NCBI RefSeq assembly: GCF_003610535.1
Contig: NZ_RAPN01000001.1
Span: 1,165,320-1,229,319 of the forward strand
Direction of reading: 5' to 3'
DNA length: 64,000 nucleotides
Source of the DNA: Mangrovibacterium diazotrophicum
GTDB taxonomy: Bacteria > Bacteroidota > Bacteroidia > Bacteroidales > Prolixibacteraceae
A program made the translations under genes and the position numbers. Numbering within the stretch: position 1 is the first letter of the stretch; each line of letters begins with the position of its first letter. Under the pieces are notes generated by a model. It saw nothing but the letters and a program-made list of their open reading frames with translations. It was not told the origin of the DNA and made no database searches. Positions 44,471 to 54,006 of the stretch are shown in pieces.

Positions 44471-46234
44471 CTATTTTACCTGAAGTTTCTCTTTTATAAA
44501 TTCTGTCGCCGCCTCATGATAGGCTTGGCTGGCAGCGTGTCCGTAATCGGGACAAGCCATCCATTTTTTCTCCGACTGCACTTGGTTGAAGGCCGCGAAA
44601 TTGGTGTGCGGAGGGCAAACATTATCCTGCACCCCCATACCCATATAAAGCGGACAGGTGATCCATTGCGCTAAATTTTTAATATCGAAATAGGAAAGCA
44701 CATCGTAAACCTGTTCCCAGCTTGCCTCCGGATGCTCTTTCATATAGGTATCGAAATCACTTTTGGGCCAGGGCTCAATTTTGAAATAGTCGGGAAAATC
44801 AGACAAGAAAGGGATACTGGGTGTAGCAACCTTGACGCGCTTATCCAGTGAAGCAGCTGCAATTGATAAAGCTCCCCCTTGGCTTCCGCCGCGAACCGCA
44901 ATGCGCGAAGCGTCAATCTCAGGACGGCTGCACACGAAATCCAGTGCGCGAACAACGTCCATGTAAGCACCGCGATAATAATAATTTTCTTTGCTGTCCA
45001 AGCCGTAAGTCACCCAGGTCCCGAAGCGGTTGGTTGGCAAATTCAGCGCTTGCCCGCGAATGGACAGCACATAATAAGCGAAGCCATCCCAAGTCTGAGT
45101 TGGCGGGTAAGGTCCCGAGCCATAACCCATGTATTCAACAATAACCGGGAACTTACCATCGCGTTTAGGCTTACCATAGTAGCCACGAATCAGTTCATTG
45201 TCGAGGGAATACATTTCAACCCAATAAATATCGTAGTCGAGTTTTGAATACTCGGGCTGCAAAGTCAGTTTATATTTGGGTGCTACTTTGGCGAGTTCTT
45301 GCAGATTGTCATCCCAAAAACTTCTTAAATCCTCTTTCGCATCAATGGGCGACTGAATTTTCTCCGGTTCAACGCCCAGGTTGAATTTCTTTGCCTCTCC
45401 TGTTTTGCCATTTCGCTTCACGAAAACCTGGTAGCGATAAAATCCGGGAGCTGCACCGGGATAGCTAAATTCCTGCGAGAAAGAATCCTGCCCTTCCAAA
45501 TCGACAGCAACAGAATCGGTTTTAACCGGTTCGTAAGTGTCGGTCGTAATCGCGACATACAACATTCCCTGTACATCCGATTGATTGTGATTTTTCAGGT
45601 TGACCAGGATGCTCATTGGCTCGTCGCCCAGGAAAACCCAATCTGAATCCTGAACTTCAACATCAAGAATCAGTTTTTCATCAATGGTTGCAGAAGTCAG
45701 GCTTTGCGACATCCCTCCCAGGAAGCCACCGGTTCCCCAGCCATCATTAAATTTGATGGCAACCAGGTTTTCGCCGTCTTTTTTCACCAAACGTCCGTCG
45801 ACAAAATAGTTTCGTTCTTCGTCGTGGTAACCTTTGTAGTCGGGCGGAAAACTGCTTGTTTTCCCAATAAGCTGCCCGTTAAAATAAACTTCGTCGGAAC
45901 CTCCAAAACGTCCCAGGTGCAGCATTAATGCACCGGCCGACTCAAAAGCGTTTTTCAAACTATCCGACAAAACCACAGTTTGACGGTACCAGCCAAACGA
46001 ATTCTCAGTTGTTTTACCCTGTTCCTTTAATTGTTTAAACGATGATACCGTATCCCAGGCTAAATCATTGTATTCAGAACTGGCCCACAGGCTATCCTTG
46101 CCCTCTCCAGGATTAAACATCCATTGTTCCGGGAGCGGTTGTGAAACAACCTTTTCATCTACTTTTACAAGATTCGTCTTGCAGGAAAACAGCATTGTGC
46201 TGATAACGATTGTGAACAAAAACAGTCTTGTCAT
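44471..46234 (-). CDS. Two-domain acetyl esterase (CE7/AXE1 type), lipoprotein
   Basis: A 587-residue protein from ATG 46234 (MTRLFLFT), with lipobox LFSC (Cys 18); an upstream ATG at 46267 would put 11 charged residues before the signal and is rejected. N-terminal domain (about 30-190) is a GH2-like jelly-roll (LHLGRFGGSDEVYFNGQLIG). The C-terminal alpha/beta-hydrolase is of the acetyl xylan esterase / cephalosporin-C deacetylase family: nucleophile S451 in GGSQGG, aspartate in GVQDNVCPP, histidine in DYGHA. In a mannan locus the substrate is probably O-acetyl groups on glucomannan. The gene follows the DUF4369 gene by 102 bp and precedes GH26 by 28 bp. Confidence 0.88.
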   Translation of the reverse strand: MTRLFLFTIVISTMLFSCKTNLVKVDEKVVSQPLPEQWMFNPGEGKDSLWASSEYNDLAWDTVSSFKQLKEQGKTTENSFGWYRQTVVLSDSLKNAFESAGALMLHLGRFGGSDEVYFNGQLIGKTSSFPPDYKGYHDEERNYFVDGRLVKKDGENLVAIKFNDGWGTGGFLGGMSQSLTSATIDEKLILDVEVQDSDWVFLGDEPMSILVNLKNHNQSDVQGMLYVAITTDTYEPVKTDSVAVDLEGQDSFSQEFSYPGAAPGFYRYQVFVKRNGKTGEAKKFNLGVEPEKIQSPIDAKEDLRSFWDDNLQELAKVAPKYKLTLQPEYSKLDYDIYWVEMYSLDNELIRGYYGKPKRDGKFPVIVEYMGYGSGPYPPTQTWDGFAYYVLSIRGQALNLPTNRFGTWVTYGLDSKENYYYRGAYMDVVRALDFVCSRPEIDASRIAVRGGSQGGALSIAAASLDKRVKVATPSIPFLSDFPDYFKIEPWPKSDFDTYMKEHPEASWEQVYDVLSYFDIKNLAQWITCPLYMGMGVQDNVCPPHTNFAAFNQVQSEKKWMACPDYGHAASQAYHEAATEFIKEKLQVK

Positions 46235-46336
46235 TTTTTCTTCTTTTTTCGTTCGTTGCGCCGACATTTAGACGCAAAGAGTTCCGGTACTCCACAATAT
46301 GGAGTAAAATCTAGATTCAGCCAAAAGGTTTCATCC

Positions 46337-46930
46337 TCAGAATCCGTCCTGAGCAACTGCCTTTTCGCCAAGCATATTTTTCAGTAGTTCGCCAAACGTA
46401 TTCTCTTCATTCCGTTTAGCCGTTGCCAAATGAAACGCCCGCGTAGCTGTAATCAGAGAATCGAGTCTCTCGGTTGCCCTTTCACCTTCTGGTCCCGTTA
46501 ATTGTCTTTTGGCTATTTGCAGGTTGTAAATTTCTTCGTCTAGTTTTTCTTTCTGGACCTTCCAGGCCTGTATTGAATCATTGGTTGGGGTACCGCCTAC
46601 AAAGCTTCGGTCCCCAAGAGCCACCCATGCTTTCCCTTCCTCTTTAGCTACGATTGTTTCCTGAATTTTTACGCGCAGGGCGATCCGGGTCCGAAGAATA
46701 TAAATTTGGGCCGAATCCGCTTTACCCTCAAAATGAAACGCTCCTCCCAAAATTGTGCACGAATCAACATTATCCGGAGTTGCACCAACCATTGGTACGA
46801 GATAAATTTGTTCTCCATCGTATTGACCTTCGGCAAACTTTCCGTCGATGCGGTAATGAAACTTTGAATTGCATCCGGCGGCTAACAACAAAATCAGGAA
46901 AATCAGACCAGGATAAAATTGTCTCATCAT
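46337..46930 (-). CDS. DUF4369-domain lipoprotein
   Basis: A 197-residue lipoprotein: signal peptide with lipobox AAGC (Cys 20). The following region YRIDGKFAEGQYDGEQIYLV through VDSCTILGGAFHFEGKAD is the DUF4369 pattern, usually the N-terminal domain of thioredoxin-like proteins in Bacteroidota. Here the thioredoxin part is missing; instead there is a charged coiled-coil-like tail (about 115-197). Function unknown. It lies within the mannan operon between the likely surface glycan-binding protein and the acetyl esterase, behind a hairpin; a redox role is therefore not indicated. Confidence 0.75.
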   Translation of the reverse strand: MMRQFYPGLIFLILLLAAGCNSKFHYRIDGKFAEGQYDGEQIYLVPMVGATPDNVDSCTILGGAFHFEGKADSAQIYILRTRIALRVKIQETIVAKEEGKAWVALGDRSFVGGTPTNDSIQAWKVQKEKLDEEIYNLQIAKRQLTGPEGERATERLDSLITATRAFHLATAKRNEENTFGELLKNMLGEKAVAQDGF

Positions 46931-46945
46931 ACACTTTTTAGGTTG

Positions 46946-46979
46946 AAAGAGAAACCACCTTTAAGGTGGCTTCTCTTTT
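46946..46979 (-). terminator. Intercistronic hairpin after the surface-binding lipoprotein gene
   Basis: Long stem AAAGAGAA/TTCTCTTT plus CCACCTT/AAGGTGG with one mismatch. On the minus strand only three T follow, so it is at best a leaky terminator between the binding/transport genes and the enzyme genes. Confidence 0.5.
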
Positions 46980-46996
46980 GGGAGATAAACTGAGGT

Positions 46997-47872
46997 TTAA
47001 TAGGTATATCCTTTGCGTTTAAACATATAGAACCAAGCAGTTCCCCAGGCCCAGGTGACACCCGGTTCGGGGAAAGCCAGCTGCAATTCGTCTTCCGTCA
47101 ATTTCAGGATGTCGAATTTGTAATGCAATGGTTTTCCGGAGCTGTTTGGCTCGAAGCCAAGAGGAATTGTGTGGTTTGTGAAGACCATCTTTCCGTACGA
47201 CCAAACTGCTGAACCGTCAGAGTTCATCAAATGGTTGTCATCGCCCAACGACATGTTGAAGGTACCGCTTCCATTGCCGGGAACAGGATCTTCCGCGTTC
47301 ATTCCGGTCACTGCGAAGTTTAATCCTTCATTCAAGTCGAAGGTGATTTCGTCGGTTGCCGAACCACCTTGACCGGCGACATCAGCGATTCCCAGGGCCC
47401 ACCATTCCGGTTTTAAACTGGCCAGATAACCACCATTACCCCATATTTTTCCACCGGGGATGTCGGTTGCCCAAACCCATGATTTTCCTTCGGTACCATT
47501 GGTCAGCATGTTCCAAAACGGATCGGCGAAATATTCAGGGTCATTTTCAGCAATTGTAAATTCTTTGGTTGCTGTAACCGGACCACCGGCACAATACGCG
47601 ATCAGCGTTGCGGTGTAAGTTTTAGCAACCGGAATATAGAAATCAACAGAATTGGCATTCATCTGCTGACCAAAATCTGTTTTCCAGAATGAAATCACGC
47701 CCGGAGCATTATTGGTGCAGGTTGCCACGTTACCGTTCACCGTGACATCCATATAATTCAGCAATTCCGCCTCGGTGAGAACCTCACCTGCATCGTTGCG
47801 GTCTTCAATGGGGTCGCAAGCCGTAAACATCAGCGTGACTGCGACTACCAGATATACTATTTTGTTTTTCAT
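46997..47872 (-). CDS. Probable surface glycan-binding lipoprotein (SusE-position)
   Basis: A 291-residue lipoprotein with lipobox FTAC (Cys 19), directly behind susD (43 bp), where surface glycan-binding proteins are found in SusCD loci. The N-terminal part looks like a PKD/Ig-like beta-domain (NAPGVISFWKTDFGQQMNAN to TKEFTIAENDPE). The C-terminal part (about 110-291) is rich in Trp (KSWVWATDIPGGKIWGNGGY, LKPEWWALG, VTWAWGTAWFYMFKR), as expected for a carbohydrate-binding surface. I know similar proteins of Bacteroidota only by this pattern; no enzyme motif is seen. Confidence 0.8.
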   Translation of the reverse strand: MKNKIVYLVVAVTLMFTACDPIEDRNDAGEVLTEAELLNYMDVTVNGNVATCTNNAPGVISFWKTDFGQQMNANSVDFYIPVAKTYTATLIAYCAGGPVTATKEFTIAENDPEYFADPFWNMLTNGTEGKSWVWATDIPGGKIWGNGGYLASLKPEWWALGIADVAGQGGSATDEITFDLNEGLNFAVTGMNAEDPVPGNGSGTFNMSLGDDNHLMNSDGSAVWSYGKMVFTNHTIPLGFEPNSSGKPLHYKFDILKLTEDELQLAFPEPGVTWAWGTAWFYMFKRKGYTY

Positions 47873-47915
47873 TGTTGACTTAATTTAAAGTTTTAACATA
47901 CAACTGTAAAACAGA

Positions 47916-49562
47916 TTATTCCCAACCCGGATTTTGAACCAGGTTACCTTGCGATACTCTGATTTGTGATTCAGGAAGCGGAAGGAAAACACGGTCAGAA
48001 TCGAAGGTGATCTTGTAAGTTGTATCCACGTTATCTGTTTTTACAGGAACTCCGTTGCTGGCATTGATCGCTGTTTCAGCATCTCCCCAACGCAGCAGGT
48101 CAAACCAACGAATACCTTCCAATGCAAACTCGTGACGGCGTTCCGCCTTCAATGCAGTCAGTGAATAAGTTACTGAAGGCAAACCAACACGGTCGCGTAC
48201 ATCATCCAGGTGGGTTTGAGAATTACTTCCCAGCTCAGCAGCCATTAACAAAACATCCGAGAAACGAATGATGATGTCATCCTGCATATTCCACAATTGC
48301 ATGTTGTTAGTTCCACCGTAAAGGTCGTAATACATTCCGGTGTAAGTTCCGTCGCCATCAACATCACGAATAACAGCTGAATATTTTTTATTCCACAAAC
48401 CGGTTTCGTCGCGGCAGTTCCATCCAGCCCAATTGTAGTTGTCGCCGTAAGTTGGTTCGTTCGAATCTTCGTTATCAATTACGGTTGACGTTTTACGTGG
48501 GTCGTTTGCTTCGAAACTGTCGCGCAATTCCGGGTTAACCGATCCGATACCCCATCCGAAACCGAAGGGAGGATAGTCGTAAGCACGAGGGCTTGTATAC
48601 AAAACATACTCGTTGGCATAAGCCAAACGGCCTGTATTACCCCAGTCGCCCTGGTTGGTATATTGAACAGCAAAAACGGTTTCGGCACAACCATCACCAG
48701 CCCAGGTCACATTTTGCGCATAATAGTATCCGTCATCGTGATCATCATCGCTCAGGGAAGAGAATGGCCAGATGCTGGCGTAGTCAGTCAGCAACATGTG
48801 ACCGCTATTTGAAATACAATCTTCCAACCAGGTTACCACATTCGCTTGTGTAATCGCTGTTCCTTCATTTGTTGGAAGTTCCGATTTTCCGTAGAAACCA
48901 GTGTAGAACAGGTAAACACGTCCCATCAATGCTTCAGCAGCCCATTTGGTTGCGCGGCCTGATTCGATATTCGTATATGTAACAGAACTCATACTGTCGA
49001 TAGCCATTTTCAAATCGCTGGCAATCTGCGCATAGATTTCATCGGTAGATGCTTTGGGAAGATATTCCAATGTTGAAGACATATCCAAAGGAACTTCACC
49101 GAAGAACTCAGCCAGGCGGAAATAGAAGTACCCGCGCAGAAAGTAGGCTTCACCACGTGCTTGCTTGCGTGCAGTTGCATCGTCGTACGAGGCTTGGTCG
49201 AAGTGCTCCAGCAAACTGTTCAAAATAAAGATACCTTCGTAATTTCTTTTGTAGAATTCCAGGTACAAATCTTCGTGAGGATTCTCGAATTTGTCGGTAC
49301 CACCTACTTCGATGTCATTAGTACCACCACCGCTGAAACAGTCGTCGCTCAAAAGGTTTGCCATCATAATCGGGTGGTTGGCACCACCATCAACAGCCAA
49401 ACAGGAATAAGCTCCGATCAACGCTTCATTAACATCCGTCTCGTTGCGGTAATAGTTTTCCAAGTCTTTCTCGAACAGGTTTTTCTGATCGAGGAATTTG
49501 TCGCCACAGCCCGACAGGAGAGCCAGTATGCCAAACAAACTTATATAGATTATTCTTTTCAT
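47916..49562 (-). CDS. SusD/RagB family lipoprotein of the mannan locus
   Basis: A 548-residue SusD-like outer-membrane lipoprotein. Lipobox LSGC (Cys 19) followed by GDKFLDQKN. TPR-like helical parts include GEAYFLRGYFYFRLAEFFGEV; the C-terminal signature LTALKAERRHEFALEGIRWF and DLLRWGD is present. It is longer than the first SusD of the window because of extended loops rich in Asp, Trp and Tyr (about 285-420), which may shape the glycan site. 18 bp behind susC, 43 bp before the binding lipoprotein gene. Likely ligand: beta-mannan oligosaccharides (inference from the operon). Confidence 0.95.
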   Translation of the reverse strand: MKRIIYISLFGILALLSGCGDKFLDQKNLFEKDLENYYRNETDVNEALIGAYSCLAVDGGANHPIMMANLLSDDCFSGGGTNDIEVGGTDKFENPHEDLYLEFYKRNYEGIFILNSLLEHFDQASYDDATARKQARGEAYFLRGYFYFRLAEFFGEVPLDMSSTLEYLPKASTDEIYAQIASDLKMAIDSMSSVTYTNIESGRATKWAAEALMGRVYLFYTGFYGKSELPTNEGTAITQANVVTWLEDCISNSGHMLLTDYASIWPFSSLSDDDHDDGYYYAQNVTWAGDGCAETVFAVQYTNQGDWGNTGRLAYANEYVLYTSPRAYDYPPFGFGWGIGSVNPELRDSFEANDPRKTSTVIDNEDSNEPTYGDNYNWAGWNCRDETGLWNKKYSAVIRDVDGDGTYTGMYYDLYGGTNNMQLWNMQDDIIIRFSDVLLMAAELGSNSQTHLDDVRDRVGLPSVTYSLTALKAERRHEFALEGIRWFDLLRWGDAETAINASNGVPVKTDNVDTTYKITFDSDRVFLPLPESQIRVSQGNLVQNPGWE

Positions 49563-49580
49563 TGTTATTCAGATTTTGAA

Positions 49581-52500
49581 TTAAAATTTCAGGCTTACTC
49601 CAATCAAATAAGTTCTTGCACTTGGGTACAAGCCCAGGTCGATACCAGATGCCCAGCTGTAGTCGAAACCATAACCGATTTCCGGATCCATACCGTCATA
49701 CTTGGTAAAAGTGTACAGGTTTTTAGCCGTGAAGTAAATTTTGGCTTCGCTGAGGAATAGTTTTGTAACCAGTTTCTTCAGGTCGTAACCGACAGTCAGG
49801 TTGCTGATACGCAGGTAGTCGCCATCCTGGATGTACAGGTCAGACAAATTTTGGCTGTTGCGGTGAGGTGATGACAACAAACGTGGATACTTGTTTGAAG
49901 TACCTTCGCCATGCCAGCGTTTGAAAACGTCGGTGGTGTAGTTGTTTTTATAGCTGTCGGCAAATGAGCGGTACGATTTCGCGATCTGTTGTCCGAAAGC
50001 ACCGTTAGCCGTTGCATTTAAGAATACTCCTTTGTAATCGAAGTTTAACTGGATACCCAAAATATAATCCGGGTTTGGATCACCAATCTGTACTTTATCC
50101 AATTCGCTGATCACACCGTCTTCGTTTTGGTCAACCCAACGCAGGTCACCGGCTTGTTGGTCGTCGAAATATTTAGCACCCGTTGGACCAACCCAAGCAG
50201 CAGCTTCTTCGTCATTTTGAATCACACCATCCGTTTGGTATCCCCAGAAATAACCGATTGGGTAACCAACCTGAGCCCGGAAAATTTCACCGGTACCCTG
50301 GCTAAGCACGTTGCTCGGGCCATGTACTATTCCTTCAGAGTTGGCAATTGCTGTTACCTCGTTTTTGTTGTGTGCTACCGATACGGTTGCGCCGTAGCTG
50401 AAATCACCTTTGCGATCATGCCAGCCTAAAGCCAACTCAACCCCTTTGTTTGTTACATTACCACCATTGATGGTCATACCATCCTGCCCGTTGTGAGAAG
50501 GAATCGGAGTCCATACCAACCAGTCCTTGGTGTCCTTTTTATACCAGTCGAAGTTGATGCTCAAGCGTGATGCCAACAAGTTTGCGTCGAAACCAATGTT
50601 CAACTGTTCTGAAGTTTCCCAACCAATGTCGGGATTGGGAATACGAGCTGGTTTTGAACCGATATCGCGCATAGTTTTATCATCGCCAAAACCGTACGAC
50701 CAATTGTAGAAATTGTTTCCGCTATCCAGGTAGCCCATTGTTGAAGAATACAGGAAGGAAGAAATACGTTCGTTACCTACCTGTCCCCAGCTGGCGCGAA
50801 GTTTCAAAAAGTCAATCACTGTGCTGGTAGAAGACATGAAAGACTCATTGGTCATTACCCAACCGGCAGAAACTGAAGGGAAGTACCCCCAACGGTTGTC
50901 TTCAGGGAAACGTGAAGAAGCATCGCCACGCAACATCGCCGAAAACAACAAGGTTTCTTTGTAGTTATAGCTCAAACGGCCGAAATAAGACATCATTGAC
51001 CAACCGAAGTCGTCGCGGCCACCAATTGAAGTGTTACCGGTTGAAGCTTCAGGCGTGTTGTCGATGTAGGCATGATCCCAATCTTCGAACAAACTGCTTT
51101 TGTTACTTAAACTCAGGTTCACGCTTTGAACTGTGCGTTCGATGCTGTTACCCACCATACCTTCAAAAGAGTGCTCTCCTATTTTATAACTGTAAGTCAA
51201 CACGTTGTCCTGGATAATATTTCTACCGGTCCAGGCACTTTGCGAAACCTGATCTTTGTCTGTCACATAGCGAGGTCCGAGGTTGTAATTCGGTGTCCAG
51301 GCGCGGTTATTTCCCCAATACATATTGAAGCCCAGGCTGGAACGCAATCTCAAGTTTTTAATCGGTTCAACAACCAGATAGAAAGAACCAACCAATTGGT
51401 TGTTATCATTTTCACCGTACTTGGTTTGGTATTCCATCATCGCAACCGGGTTCGGGTCTGATGAGTTCCATTCGATTGTTTTGTGGTAGTCACCGTTTTC
51501 ATCGTAAACCGGAAGGAACGGACTTGAAACAAGCGCGTTGTGCACGTCGTTCCAGTAGATATTCCCCTGGCGGATGGCGTTGCTGTTGCTGTTTGTGTAA
51601 GTCAGGTTTTCGCCAAAAGTCAAAATGTTATTGCCATTTTCTTTAATCAGAATGTGCTCTGAGTTCATGCGAACGTTCAAACGTTTGTAGAACGAGTTTG
51701 ACTGTTTACCCACGATACCTTCCTGGTCGAGGTAAGAAACACCAAAGCTGTAGTTAGACTGAGCTGTACCGCCGGTGATACCAACGGCGTGACTTTGCAC
51801 CGGTGCATCGTCAACCATCATTTCTTTAAACCAATTGGTCCCTTTCCACTCACCGCTTTGGATTTTATCCCAGTCGGGAACCAGGTTTGCATAGTTGTGA
51901 GGTGCGTTACCTGAGTTCACCAATGCTTCGTCCAAAATATTGGCATATTCCTGCGCATTCAGCAGGTCAGGTAATTTGTAAACGTTTTGAACACCATAGT
52001 AACCGTCATAAGTGATCACCGGTTTCATGTTGGCCTGGCCCTTTTTAGTGGTTACCAGGATAACACCGTTCGCACCACGAGAACCGTAAATAGCTGCAGA
52101 AGCAGCATCTTTCAATACGTCAATTGATTCAATATCGTTTGGACTCAGGTAATCAATACCATCCTGAACAACACCATCCACGATATAAAGCGGACGTGAG
52201 TCACCGGTAGTACCGATACCACGAATACTAATTTTGCTTGAAGCTCCCGGCTGACCGTTGTTTTGAGTAATTGACACCCCTGGCGTAACACCTTTCAAGG
52301 CGTCCATCGCCGTAGTTGTGTTCAATGCCTGGATGTCTTCACCTTTCACGTTGGTGTTGGCCCCGGTGAGCAACTTTTTCTTTTGCACACCATAACCAAT
52401 CGCAACGACTTCTTCCAAGCCAATAGATTCTTCTTTGAGAGTTACATTGATTACGCTTTGGTTGGCAACGGGAACTTCCACCATTTCCATCCCTACGAAC

Positions 52501-52724
52501 GAGATGACCAACACGGCGTCCGAAGGTACTTCGTTGATTGTATACCGACCATCCAGGTCAGTCACAGTACCTATTGTTGTTCCTTTAATAACAACCGTTG
52601 CTCCCGGCAAACCATTATTGCCCGAGTCGTAGACTGTACCGCTTACCGAACGCTGTTGCCCTTGGGCAATTACGCTAATAGTAAGCATGAACAGTGTGAG
52701 AAAAAAGAGCAGACTTTTTTTCAT
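49581..52724 (-). CDS. SusC/RagA TonB-dependent transporter of the mannan locus
   Basis: A 1047-residue SusC-type transporter with signal peptide (ending VIAQG), a carboxypeptidase-regulatory-like domain (about 25-108, SVSGTVYDSGNNGLPGATVV), plug with LEEVVAIGYGVQKKK and AAIYGSRGANGVILVTTKKG, and a barrel ending in YLIGVSLKF. There is no STN domain, in contrast to the other two receptors in the window, and no sigma/FecR pair. This agrees with control by the divergent AraC regulator. First gene of a run of ten minus-strand genes that ends at the terminator near 38000. Confidence 0.95.
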   Translation of the reverse strand: MKKSLLFFLTLFMLTISVIAQGQQRSVSGTVYDSGNNGLPGATVVIKGTTIGTVTDLDGRYTINEVPSDAVLVISFVGMEMVEVPVANQSVINVTLKEESIGLEEVVAIGYGVQKKKLLTGANTNVKGEDIQALNTTTAMDALKGVTPGVSITQNNGQPGASSKISIRGIGTTGDSRPLYIVDGVVQDGIDYLSPNDIESIDVLKDAASAAIYGSRGANGVILVTTKKGQANMKPVITYDGYYGVQNVYKLPDLLNAQEYANILDEALVNSGNAPHNYANLVPDWDKIQSGEWKGTNWFKEMMVDDAPVQSHAVGITGGTAQSNYSFGVSYLDQEGIVGKQSNSFYKRLNVRMNSEHILIKENGNNILTFGENLTYTNSNSNAIRQGNIYWNDVHNALVSSPFLPVYDENGDYHKTIEWNSSDPNPVAMMEYQTKYGENDNNQLVGSFYLVVEPIKNLRLRSSLGFNMYWGNNRAWTPNYNLGPRYVTDKDQVSQSAWTGRNIIQDNVLTYSYKIGEHSFEGMVGNSIERTVQSVNLSLSNKSSLFEDWDHAYIDNTPEASTGNTSIGGRDDFGWSMMSYFGRLSYNYKETLLFSAMLRGDASSRFPEDNRWGYFPSVSAGWVMTNESFMSSTSTVIDFLKLRASWGQVGNERISSFLYSSTMGYLDSGNNFYNWSYGFGDDKTMRDIGSKPARIPNPDIGWETSEQLNIGFDANLLASRLSINFDWYKKDTKDWLVWTPIPSHNGQDGMTINGGNVTNKGVELALGWHDRKGDFSYGATVSVAHNKNEVTAIANSEGIVHGPSNVLSQGTGEIFRAQVGYPIGYFWGYQTDGVIQNDEEAAAWVGPTGAKYFDDQQAGDLRWVDQNEDGVISELDKVQIGDPNPDYILGIQLNFDYKGVFLNATANGAFGQQIAKSYRSFADSYKNNYTTDVFKRWHGEGTSNKYPRLLSSPHRNSQNLSDLYIQDGDYLRISNLTVGYDLKKLVTKLFLSEAKIYFTAKNLYTFTKYDGMDPEIGYGFDYSWASGIDLGLYPSARTYLIGVSLKF

Positions 52725-52790
52725 AAATACGCTGTTTTAGTTAAGTTTAATAAATTGTTGAATCTTGAATTCACCTAAATGAATTCGGAT

Positions 52791-52823
52791 CAAAAGTACC
52801 CACCATTGCTATCACAACACAAA
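52791..52823 (-). promoter_or_regulatory. Promoter of the mannan susC operon
   Basis: TTTG (52823-52820), 21-nt spacer, TACTTTTG (52798-52791). Predicted transcript start near 52784, leader about 60 nt. Two copies of TGAATTC, 14 bp apart (52766-52772, 52780-52786), overlap the predicted start and could be a regulator site. Confidence 0.6.
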
Positions 52824-53020
52824 TACTATTCTATCATTTTCGTGTATTTTTTCATCACAAAAGCAATACAACCGATTGCGCAAAACAAAAGACAAAAACA
52901 TACTAAATACACATAAGGCTATACTACAATTACTTACACTACGTATTCAAAACAATAAGATCCTTAAAGAAACACCATATACTATTGTAAAGCATAAAAC
53001 CATATTTTTAGTCATCATTC

Positions 53021-53051
53021 TTGACTTATCTTATAATATCTTTTAATTTTG
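53021..53051 (+). promoter_or_regulatory. Candidate promoter of the mannan-side araC gene
   Basis: TTG (53021-53023), 20-nt spacer, TAATTTTG (53044-53051). The predicted start of transcription would be only about 5 nt before the ATG, so the mRNA would be almost leaderless; another promoter further upstream is possible. Confidence 0.4.
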
Positions 53052-53062
53052 AAAAGAAAAAA

Positions 53063-53941
53063 ATGACTGCTCAGATCCACCGTGAAATAACTCCGTTGAA
53101 CAATAACGATTGTTTCCTGGTCTTCGACAGGCAACGAATCGGCTTCAACTTCCCAATCCATTTTCACCCTGAATTTGAAATCAACTTTATACAGAATGCA
53201 GCAGGAGCCAAGCGTGTTGTTGGCGATCATATCAGCAAAATTGGTGACCGGGAGTTAGTATTGGTGGGCCCCAACCTTTACCATGGTTGGGAAAACTCAC
53301 AGAATTCGATGTCGGAAACGATGCATGAGATAACGATCCAGTTTCCTCCCGATCTCTTTTCTGAAAGTTATCTGAATAAAAACATTTTGAAACCTGTCCA
53401 GGAGCTGCTAAAACACGCTTACAGGGGAGTTTCGTTTTCGGAAGATACCATTAAAGTTGTCGAAAGTAAACTGCTCTCACTGAGTTCGAAAAGAGGCTTC
53501 GACAGCTTCCTCGAATTTCAAAGTATCCTCTACGATCTGGCAGTCTCGAGAGGACAAAAGACGCTTACCAATATTTCGTTTTCCACGAAGGATAGTTTTG
53601 CGAACAGCGAAAAAATTAAGAAAGTTTATAATTACATACAGGCCAACTATAGTAAGAAGATAAAAGTTGAAGAAGTTGCCGAGCTGGTTGATTTGTCAGT
53701 TGTTTCCTTCAGTCGGTTGATCAAGCAGCGAACCGGAAAAACCTTTGTTGATTTTGTGAACGAACTGCGTTTGGGATACGCCACACGGTTGTTAATTGAA
53801 TCGAACAAGACCGTGACCGAAATCTGTTATGAGTGTGGTTTTAACAACATCTCCAACTTCAACCGGATCTTCAAAAAGAGCCAGGGGCGCACGCCATCTG
53901 AGTTCCGTGAAAGCTACTCCGGCACTAAAAAAGTTATTTAA
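53063..53941 (+). CDS. AraC family regulator, probably of the mannan locus
   Basis: A 292-residue regulator from ATG 53063 (MTAQIHREITPL), preceded by an A-rich stretch. An earlier TTG at 53021 coincides with the promoter box and is rejected. N-terminal cupin sensor with INFPIHFHPEFEINFI and VLVGPNLYHGW, suggesting sugar binding. C-terminal DNA-binding domain with HTHs (VEEVAELVDLSVVSFSRLIK and VTEICYECGFNNISNFNRIF) and the end GRTPSEFRES. It is divergent from susC, separated by 338 bp of AT-rich DNA with promoters in both directions, so it is the best candidate for control of the mannan operon. Confidence 0.88.
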   Translation: MTAQIHREITPLNNNDCFLVFDRQRIGFNFPIHFHPEFEINFIQNAAGAKRVVGDHISKIGDRELVLVGPNLYHGWENSQNSMSETMHEITIQFPPDLFSESYLNKNILKPVQELLKHAYRGVSFSEDTIKVVESKLLSLSSKRGFDSFLEFQSILYDLAVSRGQKTLTNISFSTKDSFANSEKIKKVYNYIQANYSKKIKVEEVAELVDLSVVSFSRLIKQRTGKTFVDFVNELRLGYATRLLIESNKTVTEICYECGFNNISNFNRIFKKSQGRTPSEFRESYSGTKKVI

Positions 53942-53961
53942 AAATCACTTCAGCTATAAAA

Positions 53962-53990
53962 AACAAAAGCCGCTTCGTGCGGCTTTTGTT
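53962..53990. terminator. Bidirectional terminator between araC and GH42
   Basis: Perfect 12-bp stem AACAAAAGCCGC/GCGGCTTTTGTT (53962-53973 with 53979-53990), loop TTCGT, with A/T runs on both sides. It serves both convergent genes. Confidence 0.9.
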
Positions 53991-54006
53991 AACCTTCTGG
54001 TTTCAA

